Positions 1 to 8,558 of a stretch of 64,000 nt of DNA are shown piece by piece (the stretch's first letter is position 1; each line of letters opens with the position of its first letter). Source of the DNA: Actinomarinicola tropica (lineage in GTDB: Bacteria; Actinomycetota; Acidimicrobiia; Acidimicrobiales; SKKL01); assembly GCF_009650215.1 (NCBI RefSeq), contig NZ_CP045851.1, forward strand, positions 62,001-126,000, in the 5' to 3' direction. The translations under genes and the position numbers were made by a program. The notes below the pieces were generated by a model. The model saw only the letters and a program-made list of their open reading frames with translations. It was not told the DNA's origin and did not search any database.

Positions 1-365
1 TCGGCCTCGGCCTCACCACCTGGAGCCCCCTGGCGTCGGGCCTGCTCACCGGCAAGTACGTCGACGGCATCCCCGAGGGCAGCCGGGCCACGCTGCCGGG
101 CTACGAGTGGCTCCGCGACCTGGTGACCGATCCGGATCGCAACGCCGTCGTGCGCGACCTCCTGCCCATCGCCGAGCGGCTCGGGGCCACGATGTCCCAG
201 CTCGCCATCGCCTGGTGCGCGGCGAACCCCCGCGTGTCGACGGTGATCACCGGCGCCAGCCGGGTGGAGCAGGTGGAGGAGAACCTCGGCGCCCTCGACG
301 TGCTCGCGCAGCTCACCCCGGAGGTCATGGACGAGATCCGCACGGTCCTCCGTCGGGTCGGCTGA
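1..365 (+). CDS. Aldo/keto reductase, C-terminal part (5' end outside window)
   Basis: The reading frame is already open at base 3 and ends at a TGA, giving about 120 C-terminal residues of an NADPH-dependent aldo/keto reductase. The visible [15 protein letters not shown] stretch and the later [27 protein letters not shown] region are the conserved strand-7/8 part of the TIM barrel that binds the 2'-phosphate of NADPH, most like the potassium-channel beta-subunit/YghZ branch. The substrate cannot be told. The gene runs toward the TetR gene but a 114-base gap with palindromes separates them, so they are probably independent. Confidence 0.85.
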   Translation, partial: GLGLTTWSPLASGLLTGKYVDGIPEGSRATLPGYEWLRDLVTDPDRNAVVRDLLPIAERLGATMSQLAIAWCAANPRVSTVITGASRVEQVEENLGALDVLAQLTPEVMDEIRTVLRRVG

Positions 366-402
366 CGTCAGCAGCGACCGCTCTACAGGCCCCTGATGTC
401 AG
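362..402. promoter_or_regulatory. Paired CTGAYGTCAG operator-like sites before the TetR gene
   Basis: CTGACGTCAG (362-371, embedded in a 12-base perfect palindrome) recurs as CTGATGTCAG at 393-402. The starts are 31 bases apart, about three helical turns, and both sites lie within 120 bases of the TetR start. This layout suits autoregulation by the adjacent TetR protein; the binding protein is inferred. Confidence 0.45.
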
Positions 403-479
403 CACGGCCTCATCCGGCGGCGTAGCCTGCCGATCGGGAGCTGACCGGGGATCGGTGCGGGGAGCGAAGGGAGATCCGG

Positions 480-1064
480 ATGGGTGCAGCGAAGCAGGTC
501 CGACGGCGACCGGACGACCGCCGGGCCGAGATCGTCGAGGCGGCGCGCGGCGTCTTCCTGCGCGGCGGCTACGACGGCTTCGCCCTGGCCGAGGTCGCGG
601 CGGCGGGCGAGGTGTCGAGGGGCTCGATCTACCGGTACTTCCCATCCGGTCGCGCCGACCTCTTCGTCGCCGTGCTCGACCAGGTGGTCGGCGAGCTCCA
701 CGAGCGCCTGCGCTACGCGGCGTCGGTGCCGTTCTCGCCCGCCACCCGGATGGAGCACGTCATCGGGGCGCTCTTCGCCTACTTCCAGGACGACCCCGAC
801 GCCTACCGCGCGCTGTTCCGCGACGTCTGGTCGACGGGGGAGCCCGAGATCGAGGCCGCAGGGCTCGCGGCCCGCGCCCTGCTCACCTCGGAGATCGCCG
901 GGGTGATCGCCGACGCCGAGCTCGACGTGGCCGAGCTGACGGCCGCCGCCTCGGGCATCCTCGGGTTCGCGCTGGCCACCGTCGACCTGGCGCTGCGTGG
1001 CGAGGTCGAGGCCGAGGCCGCGTGGCGGGTCACCTGCGCCTACGCCACGTCGCAGCTCGCCTGA
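480..1064 (+). CDS. TetR/AcrR family transcriptional regulator
   Basis: This 194-residue protein has the typical TetR layout. An N-terminal three-helix DNA-binding domain spans about residues 10-60, with the GGYDGFALAEVAAAGEVSRGSIYRYF helix-turn-helix, followed by a variable all-helical ligand-binding domain. The ATG is preceded by GAAGGGAGA, a plausible ribosome binding site. The effector cannot be predicted. The upstream paired palindromes are candidate autoregulatory operators. It converges on the histidine kinase gene with only six bases between the stop codons. Confidence 0.88.
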   Translation: MGAAKQVRRRPDDRRAEIVEAARGVFLRGGYDGFALAEVAAAGEVSRGSIYRYFPSGRADLFVAVLDQVVGELHERLRYAASVPFSPATRMEHVIGALFAYFQDDPDAYRALFRDVWSTGEPEIEAAGLAARALLTSEIAGVIADAELDVAELTAAASGILGFALATVDLALRGEVEAEAAWRVTCAYATSQLA

Positions 1065-1070
1065 GGCGGT

Positions 1071-2768
1071 TCAGCGGACGACGCTGAGCGTCGGGCGGGT
1101 GGCCCGGGGCAGGGCGTCGATCGGGAGCTCGGCCCGCACCGTCGTCCCCTCACCCGGCCCGGTCGTGACCCGGAGCCGGCCGCCGAGGAAGCCGGCCAGG
1201 CTCTCCATGGACGACAGGCCCCGCCCGCCGGCCGGCGGCCGTGCCATGCCGACCCCGTCGTCGCCGACCTCGACCCGCAGCACGTCGCGCTCGACCTCGA
1301 TCGCGACGCGCACGGCGGTGGCACGGGCGTGGCGCCACACGTTGGTCGTCGCCTCCTGGACGATGCGCATGACGATCGCCTCGGTGCGCCAGTCGAGCGT
1401 GAGGTCGGGGTCGACGTGCAGGTCGAGGGCCGGACGTCGCCCGCCGGCGAACACGTTCTCGACGTAGGCCCGGATGGGTGCGGCCAGGCCCTGCGAGGTC
1501 GTCTCGCAGGTGTCGAGCGGCTTCACCGCGAGCGAGAAGCGGCGCAGTGCGTCGGCCTGCTTGCCGAGGTCGTGGCGGACCCGGGCGGCGGCCTGGGTGG
1601 CCGAAGCGGTGGCGCCCGAGGAGCCGGCGTCGTCGAGCGACGCGCTGATGGTGGCCATGGCGGTGTAGAGCGACACCGCCTGGGCGTGGAGGTGGGCGGC
1701 GACGCGGTGGCGTCCGGCGTCCATGTGGTCCATGACCTCCGAGAGGATCTCGCCCCGCTCGATCGCGGCCCGCTCGACCTCGCGGTAGAGGCGCGTCGTC
1801 TCTCGGGCGGACAGGAGGTGGCGGACGGCGGAGAGCGCGAGCAGCGAGCTCAGCGCGACGAAGGCGAGGGTGGTGACCCAGTCGTGCTCCCGGCGCGCCC
1901 AGGCGACGCCGGCGATGACCGGCACGGCGACGAGCACGCCGACGATGACCACCGACTGGCGGCGCACCTGCGCCGCGGCGGGCAGGCGCTCGAGGCCGGT
2001 CGCCGGGGTGCGGGTGGAGAACAGGAAGAAGACGATGATCATCCCGAGCGAGGCGGCCTGGGCCATCAGCGCCGGGCCGCCGGGGGCGGGGAACCCGCTC
2101 AGCGCGTGGTGGATCTGGGCGATGGCGGCCAGCACCCCGGCCAGGCCGAGGACCACGCCGGCGGTGGCGGTGGCCCGCTCGTCGTGGCGCGTGCGCGCCC
2201 GGATCGCCAGCGCGACGAAGAGGCCGTGGAAGGAGCCGATCAGCCACACCCCGGACGAGACGGTGAACCAGGCGTCGGGGTGCGTGACGACCTGGCGCCC
2301 CCAGACGAGGGCGAGCGGCGTCGTCGCCGCGATCGTGGCCATGAGGAGGTCGATGGCATCGACGAGCGCGGCCCGCTCGCCGGAGCGCCGTCGGAGGATG
2401 AGCGAGTTGGCGGCGATGAGCACGACGATGGCGACGACCGAGCTCACCGGGCTCCAGTCGGTGGCCGGGTCCCACCCGTCCGCGGCGCGCGCCCGCAGGG
2501 AGTAGCTCATGAACGTGCCGAACGCGGCGGAGCCGGCCCACAGACGCCAGACGTGGCGGTCGCCGGGGGCGGCCCGCACCGACGCGACGAGGGCCAGCAC
2601 CAGGATGGGCACGGCGTAGAGGAGCCCGGCGAGCAGCAGGGCGTCGAGGTACTCGTGACGACCGTCGACGGACCACCACAGCACCCCGCAGAGCGGGACC
2701 GTCGACGCGGCGTAGACCATGCCGGCGCGCCGGAGCGCCGCGGGGACGACGAAGCGGTCGTGGGGCAT
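1071..2768 (-). CDS. Membrane sensor histidine kinase (NarL-type, orphan)
   Basis: This is a two-component sensor kinase of about 565 residues. The N-terminal half is a series of hydrophobic segments with no recognisable extracellular sensor domain. The VAAHLHAQAVSLYTAM segment resembles the HisKA_3 dimerisation box. The C-terminal HATPase domain shows an N-box (IVQEATTNVWRHA), a G1 box (VGDDGVGM) and GGRGLSSM. The ATG was chosen because GGGAGGA lies five bases upstream; an in-frame start 90 bases further upstream has no such site. No response regulator is adjacent, so its partner is encoded elsewhere. The signal is unknown. Confidence 0.85.
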   Translation of the reverse strand: MPHDRFVVPAALRRAGMVYAASTVPLCGVLWWSVDGRHEYLDALLLAGLLYAVPILVLALVASVRAAPGDRHVWRLWAGSAAFGTFMSYSLRARAADGWDPATDWSPVSSVVAIVVLIAANSLILRRRSGERAALVDAIDLLMATIAATTPLALVWGRQVVTHPDAWFTVSSGVWLIGSFHGLFVALAIRARTRHDERATATAGVVLGLAGVLAAIAQIHHALSGFPAPGGPALMAQAASLGMIIVFFLFSTRTPATGLERLPAAAQVRRQSVVIVGVLVAVPVIAGVAWARREHDWVTTLAFVALSSLLALSAVRHLLSARETTRLYREVERAAIERGEILSEVMDHMDAGRHRVAAHLHAQAVSLYTAMATISASLDDAGSSGATASATQAAARVRHDLGKQADALRRFSLAVKPLDTCETTSQGLAAPIRAYVENVFAGGRRPALDLHVDPDLTLDWRTEAIVMRIVQEATTNVWRHARATAVRVAIEVERDVLRVEVGDDGVGMARPPAGGRGLSSMESLAGFLGGRLRVTTGPGEGTTVRAELPIDALPRATRPTLSVVR

Positions 2769-2805
2769 GCGGTCCTCCCGGGTGCGAACCGGCAGAACCA
2801 TAGAC

Positions 2806-2819
2806 GTGACTGCAGTCAC
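2806..2819. promoter_or_regulatory. 14-base perfect palindrome at the kinase promoter
   Basis: GTGACTGCAGTCAC is a perfect palindrome lying just upstream of a TATGGT -10-like hexamer (minus strand, 2797-2802) for the histidine kinase gene. The position suits a repressor or activator site. The cognate protein is not evident. Confidence 0.4.
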
Positions 2820-2883
2820 ACGCCGCATCGTCGCCGCCTGACCACGCAACGTGCCCATGGAGGTGGGCGGGGCCTCGCCCCGG

Positions 2884-3327
2884 TCAGCGCTCCGGGAGGG
2901 AGACGACGGTGAAGAAGAACTCGTCGATCTGCTGGACCACCCGCACGAACTGGGCGAAGTCGACGGGCTTCGTCACGTAGGCGTTGGCGTGGAGGTCGTA
3001 GCTGCGGACGATGTCCTCCTCGGCCTGGGACGTGGTGAGGATGACCACCGGGATGCGCCGCAGCTCCGGGTCGGCCTTGACCTCGGCGAGCACCTCGCGC
3101 CCGTCGCGCCGGGGCAGGTTGAGGTCGAGCAGGACGAGGTCGGGCTTCGGGGCGTCGGCGAACTCGCCCTCCTGGCGGAGGAACGTCAGCGCCTCGTCGC
3201 CGTTGACCGCGATGTGGAGGTTGTTGACGAGCTTCGACTGCTCGAGGGCCTCCTTGGCGATCACGACGTCGCCCGGGTCGTCCTCGACGAGGAGGATCTC
3301 GATGGGTCGTGCCTTCTCGAGGTTCAT
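2884..3327 (-). CDS. Single-domain response regulator, Rcp1-like
   Basis: This 147-residue CheY-like receiver has no output domain. The acidic pocket is VEDD at about residues 14-17, the phospho-acceptor Asp lies in LVLLDLNLP, and the conserved Thr and Lys are in ILTTS and VTKPVD. The length and motifs match the Rcp1 type found with cyanobacterial phytochromes and CHASE3 kinases. Its ATG overlaps the stop of the upstream kinase by four bases (ATGA), so the kinase is its likely phosphodonor. It is the last gene of a three-gene operon and probably acts by protein-protein contact or as a phosphate sink. Confidence 0.88.
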   Translation of the reverse strand: MNLEKARPIEILLVEDDPGDVVIAKEALEQSKLVNNLHIAVNGDEALTFLRQEGEFADAPKPDLVLLDLNLPRRDGREVLAEVKADPELRRIPVVILTTSQAEEDIVRSYDLHANAYVTKPVDFAQFVRVVQQIDEFFFTVVSLPER

Positions 3328-4898
3328 GTCGGATCGCTTCCTGTCGTGGGTTCGAGTGCGGGTTCGGGGGTGCGGTCGGGGAGCTCGATCACGAAGCGCG
3401 TCCCCGGGCCGTCCGGTTGCTCGATGTGGATGGTGCCGCCGTGGTGCTCCACGATCTTGCGACACATCGCGAGCCCGATGCCGGTCCCGGCGTAGGCCTC
3501 CTTGCCGTGGAGGCGCTGGAAGATGACGAAGACCCGCTCGCCGAACTCCGGCTCGATGCCGATCCCGTTGTCGGTGAGCTCGACGATCCACCCGTCGTCG
3601 GCCGGGGCGCGACGGGAGCGGACGGTGACCTCGGGGGGCTCGTCGTCGCGGCGGAACTTGACCGAGTTGCCGAGGAGGTTCTGGAACAGCGAGACGAGCA
3701 GGATCGGGTCGCCGAGCACGCTCGGCATCTCGCCGACGTCGATCGTCGCGCCCGACGCCTCGATCGCCTCCGACAGGTTGTCGACCGCCTCGCCCAGGAC
3801 CTCGCCGAGGTCGACCCTCTCGTGCTCGCGGGTCAGCCGCCCCACCCGGGAGAAGGCGAGGAGGTCGTTGATGAGGTTCTGCATCCGTCGGGCGCCGTCG
3901 ACGGCGTAGGTGATGTACTGGTCGGCCCGCTCGTCCAGCTGGTCGCCGTAGCGGCTCTGGAGCAGCTGGGTGAACGAGATGACCTTGCGCAGGGGCTCCT
4001 GGAGGTCGTGCGAGGCGACGTAGGCGAACTGCTCGAGGTCGCTGTTCGACCGCTCGAGCTCCGCCGTCCGCTCCTCGAGCGCGGCGTAGGTGGTCTCGAT
4101 CGAGCGGAGGTCGTTGACGAGCCGGATGCGCATCTCCTCCATGGCCGTGGCCAGCCGCGCCAGCTCCAGGTGGTCGGGCGGGTCGATGTGTCGGCCGAGG
4201 TCGCCCTCGGCGATGGCCATGGCGTCGGCGCCCAGGGCGTCGAGCGGCGCGGCCACCGCACGGTGGTAGGTGCGCCAGAGCACGATCTTCGAGGTGATCG
4301 ACATGGCGGCCAGCCCCGCGATGGCGGCGATGAGGAAACTCGTCGCCGTGTTGACGTCCTCGATGGCCTCGGTGCGCTCCTCGCGGAGGGCGTCGTCGAG
4401 GGAGTCGAAGGACGCGCGCACCTCCTCGAAGAGCCGACGACCCTCCTCCAGCGACTCGGCGTCGCCGACGCTGGCCTCGCCGGCGCGAGCCGCGGCGATC
4501 GCCGGCGCCGCGTACTCCTCCGACCAGCGGGTGGTCGCCTCGTCGATGCGCTCGAGCTCGTCGGCGAGGACGCCGAACGACGCGAGGCGGCGGTCGAGGT
4601 CGGCGCGCAGGCGCTCGGCGTCCTCACGGCCGGACCGGAACGGCTCGAGGAAGAGGTCGTCCCCGTCGGAGATGACGAACCCGCGGACGCCGTTCTCCTG
4701 GTCGATGTGGGCCGACAGCAGCTCGGCGGACTCGACCATCGCCGGGTCGACCTCGTCGTAGACGCGGGAGCGGGCGTCGATGAGCCGCACCAGGCTGACG
4801 ACGGTGAGCACGATGATCGCGCCGATGATGACGAGCGTCACCGTCAGGAGCCGGCGGACCCGCTCCTTCAGGCTCGGCTGTCGCTCGGGGCGGCTCAT
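3324..4898 (-). CDS. CHASE3-HAMP sensor histidine kinase
   Basis: This 524-residue kinase has an N-terminal membrane helix at about 20-42, a periplasmic CHASE3-type helical sensor at about 45-180, a second helix, a HAMP linker, a coiled coil, a HisKA box with the phospho-acceptor His in [13 protein letters not shown], and a HATPase domain with N, G1 (DNGIGI), F (FQRLHG) and G2 ([14 protein letters not shown]) boxes. The SHDLQEPLR box is typical of phytochrome-like kinases that phosphorylate Rcp1 receivers, which fits the next gene. Both neighbours overlap it by four bases, indicating translational coupling. Confidence 0.9.
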   Translation of the reverse strand: MSRPERQPSLKERVRRLLTVTLVIIGAIIVLTVVSLVRLIDARSRVYDEVDPAMVESAELLSAHIDQENGVRGFVISDGDDLFLEPFRSGREDAERLRADLDRRLASFGVLADELERIDEATTRWSEEYAAPAIAAARAGEASVGDAESLEEGRRLFEEVRASFDSLDDALREERTEAIEDVNTATSFLIAAIAGLAAMSITSKIVLWRTYHRAVAAPLDALGADAMAIAEGDLGRHIDPPDHLELARLATAMEEMRIRLVNDLRSIETTYAALEERTAELERSNSDLEQFAYVASHDLQEPLRKVISFTQLLQSRYGDQLDERADQYITYAVDGARRMQNLINDLLAFSRVGRLTREHERVDLGEVLGEAVDNLSEAIEASGATIDVGEMPSVLGDPILLVSLFQNLLGNSVKFRRDDEPPEVTVRSRRAPADDGWIVELTDNGIGIEPEFGERVFVIFQRLHGKEAYAGTGIGLAMCRKIVEHHGGTIHIEQPDGPGTRFVIELPDRTPEPALEPTTGSDPT

Positions 4899-6076
4899 CC
4901 CCGTCCCCGCACCTGGATCTTCACCAGGGCGACGTCGTCGGGCAGGTCGGCGCCGTGCGCGTCCTGCGCCGCGTGGATGAGCTGGTCGAGGAGGTCGCCG
5001 TAGGCGTAGCCCTCGGCGTGGTAGGTGCGGGCGATGTCCTCGAGCCGCTCCATCCCCAATCGGCCGTCCTCGGAGCGGCCCTCGAAGATGCCGTCGGTGA
5101 GGAGCACCATCGACCACTCGGGCGGCAGCTCGACGGTGGTCGGCTCGTCGAGCGCCCCGCCGGGCGCGATGCCGAGGGGCGGCACGGGCCGGCACTGGCG
5201 CAGCCAGCCCACCTCGGGCCGGATCATCAGCGGCGGCGGGTGGCCGCACAGCCGGATCGTTGCGCTCCGGCGGTCGGCGGGGACTTCGACGTCGCAGATC
5301 GTGGTGAAGAGGAAGCGGTCGCCGCGCTCGAGCTCGAGGAGGTCGTCGAGGGCCGAGATGATCGCCGGGGCGGGGAGCCCGGCGCGCACGAGCGAGCGCC
5401 AGGCGATGCGCAGCGCGACCCCGAGCGCCGCCTCGTCCGGGCCGTGGCCGCACACGTCGCCGATGACCGCCCGCAGGGTGCCGTCCGGCGTCTCGATGAC
5501 GTCGTAGAAGTCGCCACCGAGCTGGGCGTCGGGGCCGCCGGGTCGGTAGCGGGTGGTGATGGTGATGCGGGGGTCCGAGGTCAGCGGGTTCGGGAGCAGG
5601 CCGCGTGCCATGCGGGCGTTCTCGCGCTGGCGGCGCTCGGCGAGCAGCATCCGCCGACGGGCCTCGTCGCTCGCGCGCCGCTCCGCGGCGTAGCGGACGG
5701 CCCGGCTGATGTCGGCCCCGTCGACCTGGCCCTTGACCAGGTAGTCCTGGGCGCCGGCGGAGACGGACTCGATGCCCTTCTCGGCGTCGAACAGGCCGGT
5801 GAGCACCACCACGGGCACGCCCGGCGCGGCGTCGAGGACGCGCGTGACGGCGTCGATGCCCTGGGCGTCGGGCAGCCCGAGGTCGAGCAGGAGGCAGTCG
5901 ACCGCCGGGTGGGGTCCGTCGATCGCCTCGCCCACCGAGCGGGCGCGGAGCAGCTCGAAGCGCTCGCCGGTGTCGGCGAGCAGCTCCTCGACGAGGAGGG
6001 CGTCGCCGTCGTCGTCCTCGACGAGGAGGACCCTCATCGGCGTGTCGGGGTCGAGCCGCAGGCCAGCGCTGAGCAC
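4895..6076 (-). CDS. Response regulator fused to PP2C/SpoIIE-type serine phosphatase (RsbU-like)
   Basis: The protein is about 393 residues. A receiver domain occupies about residues 14-130 (VEDDDGD acidic pocket, LLLDLGLPD with the phospho-Asp, YLVKGQ Lys). A short coiled linker leads to a SpoIIE/RsbU-like PP2C phosphatase with the metal-binding GGDFYD and GDVCGHG motifs and DDVALV near the end. Such proteins dephosphorylate anti-anti-sigma factors when the receiver is phosphorylated, so the operon probably feeds a partner-switching stress pathway. The GTG start at 6076 is favoured because a TAGGCT -10 box lies six bases ahead, implying a leaderless mRNA; an ATG 39 bases downstream is the alternative. 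Confidence 0.88.
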   Translation of the reverse strand: MLSAGLRLDPDTPMRVLLVEDDDGDALLVEELLADTGERFELLRARSVGEAIDGPHPAVDCLLLDLGLPDAQGIDAVTRVLDAAPGVPVVVLTGLFDAEKGIESVSAGAQDYLVKGQVDGADISRAVRYAAERRASDEARRRMLLAERRQRENARMARGLLPNPLTSDPRITITTRYRPGGPDAQLGGDFYDVIETPDGTLRAVIGDVCGHGPDEAALGVALRIAWRSLVRAGLPAPAIISALDDLLELERGDRFLFTTICDVEVPADRRSATIRLCGHPPPLMIRPEVGWLRQCRPVPPLGIAPGGALDEPTTVELPPEWSMVLLTDGIFEGRSEDGRLGMERLEDIARTYHAEGYAYGDLLDQLIHAAQDAHGADLPDDVALVKIQVRGRG

Positions 6077-6082
6077 CGAGCG

Positions 6083-6088
6083 AGCCTA
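6083..6088 (-). promoter_or_regulatory. Leaderless-type -10 box (TAGGCT) for the phosphatase operon
   Basis: TAGGCT ends six bases before the GTG start codon, so transcription would begin at or next to the start codon. It heads the three-gene signalling operon. Confidence 0.5.
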
Positions 6089-6131
6089 CGCGACGACGCC
6101 TCGCGGCGGGTCAGGGTGCACAACTACCTCC

Positions 6132-7052
6132 CTAAGGGTGAGGCGGGGCCGGCACGCGATCGAGGACCGACGAGACCTCGCCGAACCGCTCGTGGCCCGA
6201 CTCCCAGTCCTCGCGCGCCCGCCGCAGCTCGTCGCGGTCCCGCCCGACGAAGTTCCACCACATCGCGAGCTCGTCGGGGAACGGCTCGCCGCCGAGCAGC
6301 AGGGCCTCGGTGGGTCCGTCGGCGCCGAGCGCCAGCTCGTCCCGGCCGAGCCCGAGGTAGGCGATCTCACCCGGGCGGACGACCTCGTCGCCGAGGCGGA
6401 CGGCCCCCGACATCACGACGAGGGCGTGCTCGTGGGTCGGCTCCGCGGGCAGGGTGCCCTCGACCGCCGCCCCGCACGACAGCGCGACCCCGACGAGGGG
6501 TGTGTCGGTGCGGGCGGCCGAGCGCACGTCGCCGAGCGCTCCGACGAGCACGGTGGCCCCCCACCCGCCTGCATCGACCGTCGGCAGCTCGGCGTGGTGC
6601 TCGAACGCGGGTGCGCCGTGCCGAGTGGCCTCGGGCTGCGCGACCCACAACTGGACGCCGTGCTGGACCGACGCGGCCGATGCCGGCGTCTCCTCGGCGT
6701 GCGCGATCCCGTTCCCTGCGGTCATCAGGTTGAGCTGCCCGGGTCGGATGAGCTGCTCGGTGCCGAGGCTGTCGTGGTGGAGCACCTCACCCTCGAGCAG
6801 CCAGGTGACCGTCTGCAGGCCGATGTGGGGGTGGGGGCCGACCTGCATCGGCGCGTCGGGCGCCGAGGGGCCGAAGTGGTCGGCGAAGCACCACGCGCCG
6901 ACCGTCCGCCGCTGGCGCTTCGGCAGCGTGCGCCGCACCCGCATGCCGCCGAGGTCGACCTCGCGCGCCTCGTGGCGCTCGACGCACGGGCGCTCGGGAG
7001 GATCGTGCTCGTCGTCGACGGGTGCGTCGTGGGTCGTCACGGGGCCGCTCAT
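6132..7052 (-). CDS. Pirin family protein (bicupin)
   Basis: This is a bicupin of about 306 residues. The N-terminal cupin carries the pirin signature: FADHFGP, then PHPHIGLQTVTWLLEGEVLHHDS and GNGIAHAEE, which supply the His/Glu metal ligands. The C-terminal pirin domain ends in GGEPFPDELAMWWNFVGRD. Family members are iron-dependent dioxygenases (quercetinase-like) or regulatory partners; which applies here is open. The chosen ATG lies downstream of AGGGAGGAAG. It ends 55 bases before the leaderless start of the divergent-side signalling operon and is probably monocistronic. Confidence 0.9.
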   Translation of the reverse strand: MSGPVTTHDAPVDDEHDPPERPCVERHEAREVDLGGMRVRRTLPKRQRRTVGAWCFADHFGPSAPDAPMQVGPHPHIGLQTVTWLLEGEVLHHDSLGTEQLIRPGQLNLMTAGNGIAHAEETPASAASVQHGVQLWVAQPEATRHGAPAFEHHAELPTVDAGGWGATVLVGALGDVRSAARTDTPLVGVALSCGAAVEGTLPAEPTHEHALVVMSGAVRLGDEVVRPGEIAYLGLGRDELALGADGPTEALLLGGEPFPDELAMWWNFVGRDRDELRRAREDWESGHERFGEVSSVLDRVPAPPHP

Positions 7053-7128
7053 CGCTCCATCTTCCTCCCTGGGGGTGGTCCGCGCCGCCGCGGGTTGAGC
7101 ACGGCGGGTGGGGGGTACGCGCCCTGCC

Positions 7129-8124
7129 ATGCCCAGCCACGCACGGCCCGTCCGCCGCCCGGCGGCCCGAGGCCCGCTCTCCGCCCACGTGCTCGCCGTC
7201 CTCGAGGGCGCGCACGGCCCGGCGCCGCAGATCCCGAGGTCCCCGGACCCCGACGACCTCCACCTCGCCCTGCACCTCTGCTACGAGCTGCACTACGGCG
7301 GCCTGCCCGGGGTCCCCGACGACCTCGAGTGGGACCCGCACCTCATCGCCTTCCGGCGGGTCCTCGAGCGCTGGTTCGAGGCGGACCTCTTCGATCGGGT
7401 CGGTCCCCCCGTCCCGTCCCAGGACGTCCGTGCCGCGCTCCCCGAGCTGATCCGCCACGACGACGGACCGTCGCTCTCGAGCTGGATGGTGGAGCACGGC
7501 ACGCTGACCGCCATGCGCGAGTTCGTGGTGCACCGGTCCTCGTACCAGCTGAAGGAGGCCGACCCCCACAGCTTCGCCATCCCTCGGCTCCCGCGCGCGG
7601 CCAAGGCCGGGCTCGTCTCGATCCAGGCCGGCGAGTACGGCGTCGAGCACCCCGACCACGTGATGCACTCGGAGCTGTTCGCCCGCACGATGCGCGACCT
7701 CGGCCTCGACGACCGGCCCAACGCCTACCTCGACCAGCTGCCGGCGACCACCTTGGCCAACGGCAACCTGGTGTCGATGTTCGGGCTCAACCGACGGTGG
7801 CGTGGCGCGCTCGTCGGACACCTGTCCGTGTTCGAGATGACGTCGGTCGAGCCCATGGGCCGGTACTCGGCGGCGCTCGAGCGCATGGGCGCGTCGCCGG
7901 TCGCTCGCCGCTTCTACGACGTGCACGTGATGGCCGACGCGGTGCACGAGGTCGTCGCGGTGGAGGAGATGGCCGGCCCGCTCGCCGACGAGGAGCCGGA
8001 GCTGGCCGGCGACATCCTCTTCGGGGCGCGCGCGGTGATCGCCTCGGAGGGCGCGTTCGCCCAGCACCTGCTCGACGCATTCGCGGAGGGACGCAGCTCG
8101 CTGCTCGAACCGGTTGCCGCCTGA
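7129..8124 (+). CDS. Iron-containing redox enzyme family protein (heme-oxygenase-like fold)
   Basis: This protein of about 331 residues resembles the heme-oxygenase-like diiron family (Pfam type Haem_oxygenas_2). The conserved pattern is visible as ELHYGG near the start, then EYGVEHPDHVMHSELF and FYDVHVMADAVHEVVAVEEM, which give the paired Glu/His ligands of a helical diiron site. Known relatives perform oxidative fragmentations or desaturations, but no substrate can be assigned. An in-frame GTG 21 bases upstream is a possible alternative start. The stop codon abuts the CsoR-type operator of the copper operon. Confidence 0.75.
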   Translation: MPSHARPVRRPAARGPLSAHVLAVLEGAHGPAPQIPRSPDPDDLHLALHLCYELHYGGLPGVPDDLEWDPHLIAFRRVLERWFEADLFDRVGPPVPSQDVRAALPELIRHDDGPSLSSWMVEHGTLTAMREFVVHRSSYQLKEADPHSFAIPRLPRAAKAGLVSIQAGEYGVEHPDHVMHSELFARTMRDLGLDDRPNAYLDQLPATTLANGNLVSMFGLNRRWRGALVGHLSVFEMTSVEPMGRYSAALERMGASPVARRFYDVHVMADAVHEVVAVEEMAGPLADEEPELAGDILFGARAVIASEGAFAQHLLDAFAEGRSSLLEPVAA

Positions 8125-8140
8125 TACCCCCTCAGGGTAT
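8124..8140. promoter_or_regulatory. CsoR-type copper operator
   Basis: ATACCC-CCTCA-GGGTAT is a perfect 6+5+6 inverted repeat that matches the GC-cored TACCC...GGGTA pattern of CsoR operators. It lies 33 bases upstream of the copper chaperone start and begins at the last base of the preceding stop codon. CsoR releases such sites on binding Cu(I), which fits the three copper genes downstream. No csoR gene lies in the window. Confidence 0.75.
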
Positions 8141-8173
8141 GGTGTCCATGTCGCCCCGACCAGGAGGTCCGCC

Positions 8174-8380
8174 ATGTCCACCGCCACCTACACCGTCCAG
8201 GGGATGACCTGCGACCACTGCGTCCAGGCCGTCCGCTCCGAGATCGAGAAGATCGACGGCGTCACCGGGGTCGCGGTGGACCTCGACAGCGGGTCGGTCG
8301 CCATCGAGTCGGCCGCGCCGGTCGACGACGCAGCCGTCCGGGCCGCCGTCGACGAGGCGGGGTACGAGCTCGCCTCGTGA
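8174..8380 (+). CDS. copZ: Copper chaperone, CopZ-like (HMA domain)
   Basis: This 68-residue single heavy-metal-associated domain has the GMTCDHC Cu(I)-binding CxxC loop near residue 11 and the usual ferredoxin-like beta-alpha-beta-beta-alpha-beta length. It should carry Cu(I) to the ATPase encoded two genes downstream. The ATG is fixed by AGGAGG six bases upstream. Transcription is probably controlled by the CsoR-type operator just before it. The next gene starts 13 bases downstream. Confidence 0.92.
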   Translation: MSTATYTVQGMTCDHCVQAVRSEIEKIDGVTGVAVDLDSGSVAIESAAPVDDAAVRAAVDEAGYELAS

Positions 8381-8393
8381 GCGCGAGCCGAAC

Positions 8394-8558
8394 GTGACCG
8401 CCCCCACCAAGCTCGCCGCCTTCGCCCTCCTGCTGCTCGTGGTGCTCGGTGCCTCGTTCGGCGTCGGCCGCCTCGTCGCGCCCGAGGGTGCGGACGAGGC
8501 ACCGGCGTCGACCACCACCACCACCGCCCCCGCCCACGGCCACGGAGGCGACCGATGA
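8394..8558 (+). CDS. 54-residue single-span membrane peptide in the copper operon
   Basis: A short GTG-started frame lies between the chaperone and the copper ATPase, and its TGA overlaps the ATPase ATG by four bases (ATGA). It encodes one strong hydrophobic segment (about residues 5-25: [20 protein letters not shown]), then an acidic and Thr-rich stretch ([11 protein letters not shown]), and ends in HGHGGD, a possible metal-binding tail. Similar N-terminal segments head larger copper-operon membrane proteins in other actinobacteria, so it may be a trimmed relative. No function is established. No strong ribosome binding site is visible, so translation may depend on coupling. Confidence 0.65.
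   Translation: MTAPTKLAAFALLLLVVLGASFGVGRLVAPEGADEAPASTTTTTAPAHGHGGDR

Noticed and set aside
1329-2912. Long plus-strand open frame opposite the histidine kinase
   Set aside because: Its composition is a mirror of the kinase codons, with no recognisable domain or ribosome site.
3309-5003. Long plus-strand open frame opposite the CHASE3 kinase
   Set aside because: It is antisense to a gene with all kinase boxes intact; the translation is repetitive Val/Leu/Asp/Arg.
6121-6141. CTACCTCCCTAAGGGTGAG near the pirin gene as a second CsoR site
   Set aside because: The arms are not complementary beyond CCCT/AGGG and it sits at the 3' end of pirin, spanning its stop codon, not at a copper gene.
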